Part shown: positions 28,801-35,404 of the stretch, in pieces
Position numbering within the stretch: the stretch's first letter is position 1
Layout: each line of letters begins with the position of its first letter
Origin: Leptonema sp964619535
GTDB lineage: Bacteria > Spirochaetota > Leptospiria > Leptospirales > Leptonemataceae
Reading direction: 5' to 3'
Length of the DNA: 64,000 bases
NCBI GenBank assembly: GCA_964619535.1
Contig: CAZUEX010000002.1
Coordinates: 62,001 to 126,000 of the forward strand
The notes under the pieces: generated by a model
Told to the model about the DNA's origin: nothing
What the model saw: only the letters and a program-made list of their open reading frames with translations
Databases searched by the model: none
Made by a program: the position numbers and the translations under genes

Positions 28801-29029
28801 TCTGCTCTGTGGGTCGGCGGCAGGCTGCAGAGAGCATCACCGCGCCGGCGCCCATGATCTTCATGAAATCTTTTCGCGAGAACTTTTGTTTCGCGGCCTC
28901 TTCGGCCATTTCATTGCGGGACTGTTCAAATTCGGGTGTTATCCAGGCGTCGCTTTCCGGCATTACTCTTTCTTCAAGGGATTGCCAGTATTGTCGTCTG
29001 GATTCAACAGCTTTTCTTATCGGGCTCAT
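25856..29029 (-). CDS. actB: Alternative complex III subunit ActB (molybdopterin-like/iron-sulfur fusion)
   Basis: Large periplasmic subunit of 1057 aa. The N-terminal region carries a twin-arginine-like segment SRKDFMKIMGAG ending at LSAAC, as in other ActB proteins. A molybdopterin-oxidoreductase-like domain (about 100-750) binds no cofactor in characterised ACIII. The C-terminal ferredoxin domain holds four cysteine groups: CTGCGSCVTSC, CQHCENAPCENVCP, CVGTRYCANNCP and CSLCIHR, completed by CQEVCPSQC. These fit three 4Fe-4S clusters and one 3Fe-4S. The frame is open to 29161, but ATG 29029 avoids overlap with actA. Confidence 0.95.
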   Translation of the reverse strand: MSPIRKAVESRRQYWQSLEERVMPESDAWITPEFEQSRNEMAEEAAKQKFSRKDFMKIMGAGAVMLSAACRRPTEQIVPAVTQAPEYVPGEKLFYASATPEGTGILIHSREGRPIKIAGNADHPITRGGVSASEVASLMDLYDPDRLRYPVTLSNGRKRRASREDIISRAQSAVSAGNYVILTGPINSPSTRALIAEFLKNNPGGRHLELRPDPTLRQILEGQSASYGDRVVPFYRFDRAELVVSIEADFMGTMPGSSAYAADYIRGRDLRTRGKKYNSLIAFESMFTVTGSNAETRIPIRPGDAVTVALALAAHINNGRKQGKYAGNAQVSSLLNNYMPEKVAPALGIDASAISAAADALWKHRGRSLVVGGSPQGATGKAAALAIAVNLLNSMLENDGITVDHAHGLGLSAGSSDKEILELIEDLQNGRVKSVILAGANPVYHLPSSLKVKEALSRASFVLSITDRIDESTKLAGAALPVSHYLESWGDVEIVKGIRSVIQPAIRPLYNTSSLEDYLIQIAGGSLAGASSFHDYLKSRWSEYAKGSFHSFWIKTLQTGFLSTTSLNGRSAGRTFNTAALQALPVSPETKSGMRLGLYYNVQVLDGTGANNAYRQELPEPVTKAVWMNYAVMLPETARQLRLKQGSVVEVKTSTGSVKVPVLLQPGIHPEAVLIALGYGRTAAGKIGNERGANAIELARVGTDSLVLSGLELAKEGGLVATGDREKIPNTQTVYRSGRNTEDRAFFAPKAEYTTEAAPMGAAPLDGSAQYGRPLIREASLEDYRKNPGNPDIYKPEAIEFKGPEKAAVMTGWKYEGIRWHMVIDLNACTGCGSCVTSCNIENNIPMVGPEQVYMGREMHWLRIDRYYSGAEANPTVAHQPMLCQHCENAPCENVCPVGATAHDTEGLNVMAYNRCVGTRYCANNCPYKVRRFNWFENWDYMEGLVRHLRDPQQLGLNPDVTVRRRGVIEKCSLCIHRLNRARQDMKVKGQKKLVDGSVQTACQEVCPSQCITFGDINDKDSRVHRLAADQRGYKVLDFLATNPSITYLAKVRNKVI

Positions 29030-29061
29030 GAATCTGTCCTTTTTTCCTTCTTTCGTCAAAA

Positions 29062-29625
29062 TCAATAGTGGCAGGTACCGCAGCTGGTAATGCCCACCAT
29101 CGTGTTGTTGCCGGCCGGTTGCTCCTGCTCCGTATACATACGGTGGCAGTTTACACACCATCCCATGTTGAATTCTGCTACGACTTCAACCTTATCCATA
29201 GTTTCTACGGAACCATGGCATTGTGCGCAATCAAAGCCCCGGGCAATATGCGCCTTGTGGCTGAAATGTGCATGATCGGGAAGATCATGAACCTTATTCC
29301 AGCGCATGGGTACACCCTGCGCGAAAGAACGACGCAGATACTGAATATCCGGACTGTCAGATGCAATCTGAGAGTGGCATTTCATACAGGTTGCCGTATC
29401 GGGAATTCCGGCATGTTCCGATTTATCAACCGAAGTATGACAGAACTGACAGTCCACACCGACCTCGCCAGCATGGATCTTGTGGCTGAAGGGGATCGGT
29501 TGGTCGGGAGCGTATCCCTGATACTTGGTGGGATAGCCGTAAAAGTAGTAGATTCCGCCCAGAAGGAGGAACAAAAGCAGAAATTTCAAACCGTGTTTCT
29601 GGAGAATACGTTTTAGTGGTGCCAT
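29062..29625 (-). CDS. actA: Alternative complex III subunit ActA, pentaheme cytochrome c
   Basis: First gene of the respiratory operon. One N-terminal membrane anchor (about residues 14-30, FLLLFLLLGGIYYFYGY) is followed by five CxxCH sites (CQFCH, CMKCH, CAQCH, CVNCH, CGTCH) within 187 aa, the expected pentaheme ActA. Extra histidines (HKIH, HFSHKAH) supply bis-His ligands. ATG 29625 has an AAAGG ribosome-binding site; the frame open to 29712 would add 29 residues with no signal character. Confidence 0.94.
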   Translation of the reverse strand: MAPLKRILQKHGLKFLLLFLLLGGIYYFYGYPTKYQGYAPDQPIPFSHKIHAGEVGVDCQFCHTSVDKSEHAGIPDTATCMKCHSQIASDSPDIQYLRRSFAQGVPMRWNKVHDLPDHAHFSHKAHIARGFDCAQCHGSVETMDKVEVVAEFNMGWCVNCHRMYTEQEQPAGNNTMVGITSCGTCHY

Positions 29626-30012
29626 CTGGCCTGAACCTTTTCTTCCGTGTATTTGGGGATTTAGGTAGACTTCGCCCGATACACAAATTTCTGAAGAAGT
29701 CCAGCCTGTCAATAGAATCGGGCGATTTACCGGGGATTCCTATAGAAAGTTTATCATTGCTATGACATCTTTGCAGAGCTCTGTCTTTCTGTCAGAATCC
29801 TTGCTTCTTGTTGCAGGTATAACATGGACTTTGCAGCATAGAGGCAGGCACGAATCTTGCTTTCATGTCTTCTGGTGAAAGAGAAGTGCTGTTTCAAAGC
29901 GCTGCTATCATCGAAGTATCCTGCGTGCAGTTTACGGTACACAGGAAGAATTTTAGAATAGTAAAGTTTATATAGAGGAAACCGGAGTAAGGATACCCGA
30001 ACGGAGTTGAAT
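29626..30012. promoter_or_regulatory. Divergent regulatory region between actA and clpB
   Basis: The only stretch over 300 bases without a gene. It is AT-richer than its flanks and lies between two divergent operons. On the minus strand a TTGACA (29712-29707) is a possible act -35 box, though the matching -10 is poor. A perfect 9-base inverted repeat (TCGCCCGAT 29672-29680, ATCGGGCGA 29717-29725) brackets that box. A clpB promoter candidate is listed separately. No open reading frame here has coding character. Confidence 0.6.
29931..29959 (+). promoter_or_regulatory. Candidate clpB promoter
   Basis: TTTACG at 29931-29936 (4 of 6 to the sigma-70 consensus), a 17-base spacer, then TAGAAT at 29954-29959 (5 of 6). 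It would give a leader of about 47 bases ahead of the clpB start. No CIRCE repeat was seen. Confidence 0.4.
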
Positions 30013-32580
30013 ATGAGACTCGATAAGATTACGACAATGGCATCACAGGCTGTTACAGCAGCCCAGCAACTGGCACGCGACCGACATCATGCAGAACTGA
30101 CCCCCGAACACCTGCTTTATGAAATTCTAAGACAGAAAAATGGCATTGGTCCCATGCTTCTCGATCGACTGGGACTGTCTTCCGATACGGTGACTGCCCC
30201 GTTAAAGGCCGCTCTGGAGGGCCTGCCGCGCGTGGAGGGTCAGGACGATGTGCGTCCGTCTTCGTCGTTTGTTTCGCTATGGCAGAAGGCCGAGAAGATT
30301 GCAGAACAGAGATCGGATCAGTACCTTTCGAACGAGCATGTTCTTCTGGCCTATCTGGAAGACCGTACACAGAAATATTCTCAAGAGCTGTTGAGAACGG
30401 GTCTCACTCCGGAAGCCGTTCGCGAGGCCTTGAAGGACCTTCGCGGCGATCGACCCATTACATCTGAGAACCCGGAGGACACCATCGATGCTCTTGGAAA
30501 GTTCGCAAGGAACCTGAACGATGCGGCGCGAAAAGGCAAACTGGACCCTGTCATCGGTCGGGACGAGGAGATTCGCCGTATGATGCAGGTGCTGACCCGC
30601 CGTACGAAAAACAATCCTCTATTAATAGGGGAGCCCGGTACGGGTAAGACCGCCATCGTTGAGGGCATGGCCGGAAAGATTGTGGCCGGAGAGGTGCCTG
30701 ATGGCCTGAAAGATAAGGAGATCTGGGCCCTTGATCTTGGCAGTATGGTGGCCGGTGCAAAATACCGAGGAGAGTTCGAAGACCGTCTGAAGGCACTTCT
30801 TGAAGAGGTAACGCGATCGGACGGCAGGATCATCCTCTTTATTGATGAGATTCATACGATCGTTGGAGCCGGAGCGGCGGAAGGATCCCTCGATGCTGCC
30901 AATATGATCAAGCCTGCCCTGGCACGGGGTGAGCTGCGCTGTATCGGTGCCACAACCCTGAAAGAGTATCAGAAACACATTGAGAAGGATCAAGCCCTGG
31001 AACGTCGCTTTCAGCCTGTTTACGTCAAAGAGCCCAGTCTTGACGAAACCGTAACGATCCTTCGCGGATTGAAGGACCGCTATGAACTGCATCATGGCAT
31101 CCGGCTTACGGATGGAGCCATTGTGGCCGCTGCCAGGCTATCCGATCGATATATTACCGATCGTTTTCTACCCGACAAGGCCGTGGACCTGATCGACGAG
31201 GCGATGAGCAAGATGCGTATTGAGCTAGACTCATTGCCCGAAGAGCTGGACAGGATATCGAAGCGGGTGCAATCCCTGAAGATTGAACGCGAAGCATTGA
31301 AGCGCGAAAAGGATCAGGTCTCCAGACAGCGACTGGAGGTCCTGGAGCAGGAGCTGGCCAACCTCGAAGAAGAGTTCCAGCAGAAAAAGGGTGTATGGGA
31401 AACCGAACGTCAGGATGTGGAAAAGGCGAAGGCCATCCGCGAAGAGATCGATCAGTGGCGTATCAAAGAAAAGGAATTCGAGCGCGTTGGTGATCTGAAC
31501 AAGGTGGCCGAGATCCGATACGGTAAACTCACCGTCCTTGAGAATGAGCTGAAGCAGATCGAAAAGAGTATCGAAGAAAGCCAGAAACAGTATCTGAAAG
31601 AAGAAGTTACCGATGAAGACATAGCGCTTATTGTCAGTCGCTGGACCGGCATTCCTGTATCAAAGATGATGCAGGGCGAAAAAGAGAAGCTGCTGCATAT
31701 CCAGGAAGAGCTGCAAAAGCAGGTCATCGGACAGGAGCTGGCCATCGAATCCGTCAGCGAGGCCATTTTACGGAATCGCTCCGGACTGTCCGATCCAAAT
31801 CGACCGGTGGGCGTGTTTCTGTTTCTCGGTCCAACGGGTGTTGGCAAAACGGAAACGGCAAAGGCGCTGGCACGTTTTCTCTTCGACGACGAACAGGCCC
31901 TTCTGCGCATCGATATGTCGGAGTACATGGAGAAACATGCCGTTGCACGGTTGATTGGAGCTCCTCCTGGATATGTGGGCTATGACGAAGGAGGCCAGTT
32001 AACCGAAGCTGTTCGACGTCGTCCGTATCAGGTCATCCTTTTCGATGAGGTTGAGAAAGCACATCCGGATGTGTTTAATCTCTTTTTGCAGCTTTTTGAT
32101 GACGGACGCCTTACCGACTCAAGGGGACGTCTGGTCGACTTTAAGAATACGATCATCATCATGACATCCAATATTGGGTCGCATCACCTTATGGATCTCA
32201 GCCGTACGGCCGAGGAGCGGGAACGTCTCATACAGGAAGATCTTCATCGTTTCTTCCGGCCGGAGTTCTTGAACCGACTGGATGATGTGATCTTCTTTAA
32301 TCCGATCTCCGAGGAGTCGTTACAGCAGATCGTGAAGATTCAGCTGAAGCAGCTTGTGGATCGCGCAGCCGAGCAGGGACTGAAGGTGAAGATTGAAAAG
32401 CCTGTTCTCGACTGGCTTGCAAAGCGAGGCTACGATCCGCAGTTCGGTGCCCGTCCGCTGAAGCGCCTGGTGCAGCGCGAAGCTGGCAACCTGCTGGCCC
32501 GGTTCATCCTTGAAGGCAATTTCGATTCCGAACGGGATTATGTGCTCAAGGCAGAGGGTGAGATGTTGAAACTGGTATAG
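30013..32580 (+). CDS. clpB: ATP-dependent disaggregase ClpB
   Basis: Hsp100 chaperone that threads aggregated proteins through a hexameric ring with DnaK. Parts in order: the N-domain (about 1-145), AAA1 with Walker A GEPGTGKT and Walker B LFIDEIHT, the coiled-coil M-domain (about 400-520, Glu/Lys/Gln-rich), and AAA2 with GPTGVGKT, VILFDEVEKAHPDV and sensor GARPLKR. The pore loop KYRGEFE is present. The 855 aa match the family, and the M-domain separates it from ClpA and ClpC. ATG 30013 has ACGGAG six bases upstream; an in-frame TTG six bases earlier is less likely. Confidence 0.97.
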   Translation: MRLDKITTMASQAVTAAQQLARDRHHAELTPEHLLYEILRQKNGIGPMLLDRLGLSSDTVTAPLKAALEGLPRVEGQDDVRPSSSFVSLWQKAEKIAEQRSDQYLSNEHVLLAYLEDRTQKYSQELLRTGLTPEAVREALKDLRGDRPITSENPEDTIDALGKFARNLNDAARKGKLDPVIGRDEEIRRMMQVLTRRTKNNPLLIGEPGTGKTAIVEGMAGKIVAGEVPDGLKDKEIWALDLGSMVAGAKYRGEFEDRLKALLEEVTRSDGRIILFIDEIHTIVGAGAAEGSLDAANMIKPALARGELRCIGATTLKEYQKHIEKDQALERRFQPVYVKEPSLDETVTILRGLKDRYELHHGIRLTDGAIVAAARLSDRYITDRFLPDKAVDLIDEAMSKMRIELDSLPEELDRISKRVQSLKIEREALKREKDQVSRQRLEVLEQELANLEEEFQQKKGVWETERQDVEKAKAIREEIDQWRIKEKEFERVGDLNKVAEIRYGKLTVLENELKQIEKSIEESQKQYLKEEVTDEDIALIVSRWTGIPVSKMMQGEKEKLLHIQEELQKQVIGQELAIESVSEAILRNRSGLSDPNRPVGVFLFLGPTGVGKTETAKALARFLFDDEQALLRIDMSEYMEKHAVARLIGAPPGYVGYDEGGQLTEAVRRRPYQVILFDEVEKAHPDVFNLFLQLFDDGRLTDSRGRLVDFKNTIIIMTSNIGSHHLMDLSRTAEERERLIQEDLHRFFRPEFLNRLDDVIFFNPISEESLQQIVKIQLKQLVDRAAEQGLKVKIEKPVLDWLAKRGYDPQFGARPLKRLVQREAGNLLARFILEGNFDSERDYVLKAEGEMLKLV

Positions 32581-32581
32581 G

Positions 32582-32608
32582 CCTGCCGGCCTGTACCGGG
32601 CAGGTTTT
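32582..32608 (+). terminator. Probable clpB terminator
   Basis: CCTGCCGG pairs with CCGGGCAGG (one bulge) and is followed by TTTTCT, directly after the clpB stop. Confidence 0.6.
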
Positions 32609-32647
32609 CTACTTCCCTTTCCTGCTTGATGTGGGTTTTCTAAACCG

Positions 32648-33061
32648 GTGTTTCATCGCGATTATACGATTCGGCTGCTGCAGCAGTTTGTAATGTTCCT
32701 GGCCAGGCTGGCAGGACTGTTGAAGAAGGAGGATCCGGAAAGTATTGCCCTTGAGCTTGAGTCTGCCTTTCACAGTTTTCTTGGACTTCCGCGCAGCCTG
32801 GTTTTGCGGATGGATGCGGAAGGGCTGATTCGGATGTTTTCCGTAACGGGCGAACAGGATGCAGACCGCATCGTAATGGCAGGGCTTTTGCTGCGGCAGG
32901 AATCGCTCCTGTCCAGGCGCCTGGGATTTCACGAGGAGTCGCAGGCCCAGGCAGAGCGCTCGGCTCACCTGCTGGACGTGGGGCTTGCCGGTGCGGTCAG
33001 TCCGGAGCTGCGACGGTATCTTGAACAGGAAACAGGAGGCGATGGCGCAGCCGATCGGTAG
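32648..33061 (+). CDS. Small helical protein, DUF6483-like
   Basis: Function unknown. The 137-aa product begins (GTG start) MFHRDYTIRLLQQFVMFLARL, which resembles the opening of DUF6483 proteins, a family without known activity. The remainder is predicted helical, with TPR-like spacing near the end (LLLRQESLLSRRLGF). It follows clpB after a probable terminator and converges on the exported protein gene at 33063, with one base between stops. Confidence 0.6.
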   Translation: MFHRDYTIRLLQQFVMFLARLAGLLKKEDPESIALELESAFHSFLGLPRSLVLRMDAEGLIRMFSVTGEQDADRIVMAGLLLRQESLLSRRLGFHEESQAQAERSAHLLDVGLAGAVSPELRRYLEQETGGDGAADR

Positions 33062-33062
33062 G

Positions 33063-34022
33063 CTATCGGTCTTCAAGCAGGCGGGCAATGCGGGCCGGAG
33101 GCGTTTTTCCATCCCTTGCAATCAGGTCGGCAAAGGCCCTGTACTGCTGCCTGGCCTCGTCTTTCTGTCCGCGCTCCCATAACAGATCTCCGTAGATCAG
33201 GCGAATCTCCGGTGACTGTGTGTCTCGTCGCAGAAGCTCCTGCACGATTTTCAGCGCTTCTGTTTCCTGGTTCTGTCTCTTCAGGATTTCAGAGTAGCGC
33301 AAAAGCAGCGGTGCACTGTCTGCAACCGGCACGGCCAGGTCATCCAGGGCCAGGATCCACTGGGTGGGGCGTTCTGGGTTCCGTTCTGTGCCCGCAACGG
33401 CATTGCTCAGACGTGTGATTAAAAGGAAGGTATTCTCGATCAGCTGACGGCAGTTCTGGGTGTCGCATCGCTGCATCGATTCATTGAGCAGGCGATGGAT
33501 CCGGTCTGCATTTACATACTGGTAGGCATATTCGATGTCAGAGAACGAAAGGGCCTTCAGCCCGGCTCGATTGCCACGAAAGACCATCTGTCGGGCCTTT
33601 TCCAGCAGCTCCTCCGTCGGATCGTATTCTCGTTTGGAGGCAAGCCTTGCCTGCCCGTTTTCCAGGACGAAATGCTGTTCCAGGAGGCGGTTCGAGAAGG
33701 GCTGTCCTGTGCGAATCCTGAAGCCCGCTTCTTCGCATTCCAGATCCGTTTTGGCAGGGTTCAGGGCTGCGGAAAGCCGTAGAGGCTGTGGGTCCTGACC
33801 GGTGCGCAGAAAGGCACTGCCATCGGGTAGAATGAGAACGCTGTATGCCCTGTCAGAGCAGTGCAGCAGGACGGCATCTTCCTGTACTGCCATAGCGGGG
33901 GCAGAGGAGCCGTGTGTCGCCGGAACCGGATCAGCCAGAACCGGTCGACTGGCAAAGCAAAGAGCAAGAAAGGCAACCTCGACCCAGGGCCGACGCCTTT
34001 CGGTCACAGACGACTCAGACAT
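33063..34022 (-). CDS. Exported protein with C-terminal TPR repeats
   Basis: A signal peptide (PWVEVAFLALCFASRPVLADP) marks a 319-aa periplasmic or envelope protein. The N-terminal domain (about 45-130) is an unrecognised beta-rich region with two cysteines (LLHCSDR, LECEEAG). The C-terminal 90 residues contain two or three TPR-like helical pairs (ALKIVQELLRRD, then RLIYGDLLWERGQKDEARQQY). A central CDTQNC pair may form a disulfide. The ATG has GAGG seven bases upstream. No enzyme signature was seen; a protein-binding role is inferred. Confidence 0.7.
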   Translation of the reverse strand: MSESSVTERRRPWVEVAFLALCFASRPVLADPVPATHGSSAPAMAVQEDAVLLHCSDRAYSVLILPDGSAFLRTGQDPQPLRLSAALNPAKTDLECEEAGFRIRTGQPFSNRLLEQHFVLENGQARLASKREYDPTEELLEKARQMVFRGNRAGLKALSFSDIEYAYQYVNADRIHRLLNESMQRCDTQNCRQLIENTFLLITRLSNAVAGTERNPERPTQWILALDDLAVPVADSAPLLLRYSEILKRQNQETEALKIVQELLRRDTQSPEIRLIYGDLLWERGQKDEARQQYRAFADLIARDGKTPPARIARLLEDR

Positions 34023-34121
34023 GAATGATCCTCAACTGCATAGAAATCCCCTGCCGGAAAGCGACAACTCATTTTTCAGTATCGGCATTGCCGCTGCCGG
34101 GGTAACAGGCCCCCTGTCATT

Positions 34122-34517
34122 TTACCGGATGCGAGGACGCAGCCGAATGTTTCTTGTTATAGAAGCAATCAGGGCCAGCAGGTAGGAGAGGCCCGTAATC
34201 CAGTCTGGGGCCGCAGCGGAGATGCGCAAACCGGTGATTTCTTCTATAAGAAACGCCACGTAGGAGGCCGGTAGACCGTGCCGGCCCAGTCGTTCCAGGA
34301 CGGCATAGTGCCAGTCTGTTAAAGGGCAGTAGCCGAATCCGTAGAACAGGCCCAGGGCCGTCCAGGATAGGCCGGTAAGCAAAAGTGTAAGCAGGTTGAG
34401 TCGAGCCGTTGGCCGCCAGATCCAGCCAAGCAGATTGAAAAGAATTAATCCGATATGGATAGTCTGAAAAGCGTAATGGCAGAGCATCCAGCAGGAAAGC
34501 ACGGTGCATCCTGCCAT
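34122..34517 (-). CDS. Small membrane protein, DUF2784-like
   Basis: 131-aa protein with about four hydrophobic helices. The stretch HIGLILFNLLGW, a Leu/Thr-rich helix, then FGYCPLTDWHY and PASYVAF resemble DUF2784 membrane proteins, whose function is unknown. The frame is open to 34646, but the ATG at 34517 (MAGCTVLSCWML) avoids overlap with the divergent hydrolase gene and lacks the charged tail of the longer version. It is divergent from the alpha/beta hydrolase, with 62 bases between starts. Confidence 0.6.
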   Translation of the reverse strand: MAGCTVLSCWMLCHYAFQTIHIGLILFNLLGWIWRPTARLNLLTLLLTGLSWTALGLFYGFGYCPLTDWHYAVLERLGRHGLPASYVAFLIEEITGLRISAAAPDWITGLSYLLALIASITRNIRLRPRIR

Positions 34518-34579
34518 GGCATCAGAACAGGGAAAGATTTTTTTGTTTCGCCTTGCCCGTGCTGTTTTGACAAAGGCCT

Positions 34580-35386
34580 GTGCGCCTTCTCGTCCAGATG
34601 ACCCTCCTGCTGTTACCGACCCTGCTTTCGGCCACGCCCGTTCCATGGAAGGCCGAGCTCTACAGCCATGAAGGCTACGCCGTCAGGGTCCGGGAAGGTG
34701 GACATGGGCAGGCCATCCTTCTTGTACACGGCCTGGGAGTGAGCTCTGCATCGATGGAACGGCTGGCACAGGCCCTGATCGGATCAGGCTTTTACGTGCT
34801 GCTGCCCGATATTCCTGGTCAGGGAAATACAGAGAAAAGCCTGGGGCGCAGCTACTCCATCGATGCCCAGGCCAGGTTTTTACGGGATCTGCTTCGAAGC
34901 AGGAAGATAGACAGGGCCATCGTGATTGGAAACTCCATGGGAGGGCATATTGCCTTAAGCCTGGCGCTTCTCTATCCCGAAACGGTGCAGAAGCTCGTTT
35001 TGATCAGCCCTGCCGGTCTGCAGGCAAAAGGGCCGCCTCCCTATGAACCACTGCAGATTGCGAAGGGCCTTTCCCCGCCGGTAAAGCGGTATCTGGCATG
35101 GAATAATCACGTGCGCAACGACATCCGAAACGGCATGCACTATCCGGTGGACGGCTTTCTGGCCTCGGTGCGCTGTCCGACATTGATCATCTGGGGAGAA
35201 AACGACCGGATCCTTCCCGTTGAGCTGGGCAGCCTATGGCAGCAGGGCATCCCCGGAGCACAGCTGGTCCGTCTGGAAGGCATGGGACATATGCCGCAGC
35301 ATGAAAATCCCGCACTCCTTTTGAATCGCGCCGATGCCTTTTTGAAATCGCCTCCGGCCGCCGATACTGTAAAGGCGAGACGTTAG
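34580..35386 (+). CDS. Alpha/beta hydrolase, probably exported
   Basis: Serine hydrolase of unknown substrate. The N-terminus MRLLVQMTLLLLPTLLSATP is a signal peptide, so it acts outside the cytoplasm. The oxyanion HGLG, the nucleophile elbow GNSMGG (Ser at about residue 118), the acid in WGENDRILP and the histidine in GMGHMPQHE complete a catalytic triad. At 268 aa it has a short lid, as in esterases and C-C hydrolases. The GTG start has AAAGG close by; an ATG six codons later is the alternative. Confidence 0.88.
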   Translation: MRLLVQMTLLLLPTLLSATPVPWKAELYSHEGYAVRVREGGHGQAILLVHGLGVSSASMERLAQALIGSGFYVLLPDIPGQGNTEKSLGRSYSIDAQARFLRDLLRSRKIDRAIVIGNSMGGHIALSLALLYPETVQKLVLISPAGLQAKGPPPYEPLQIAKGLSPPVKRYLAWNNHVRNDIRNGMHYPVDGFLASVRCPTLIIWGENDRILPVELGSLWQQGIPGAQLVRLEGMGHMPQHENPALLLNRADAFLKSPPAADTVKARR

Positions 35387-35404
35387 GAAGGATAGGAATC
35401 GAAT

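Noticed and set aside
29760..29942. 60-codon minus-strand open frame in the actA-clpB spacer
   Set aside because: No ribosome-binding site, no domain, and it overlaps the candidate clpB promoter.
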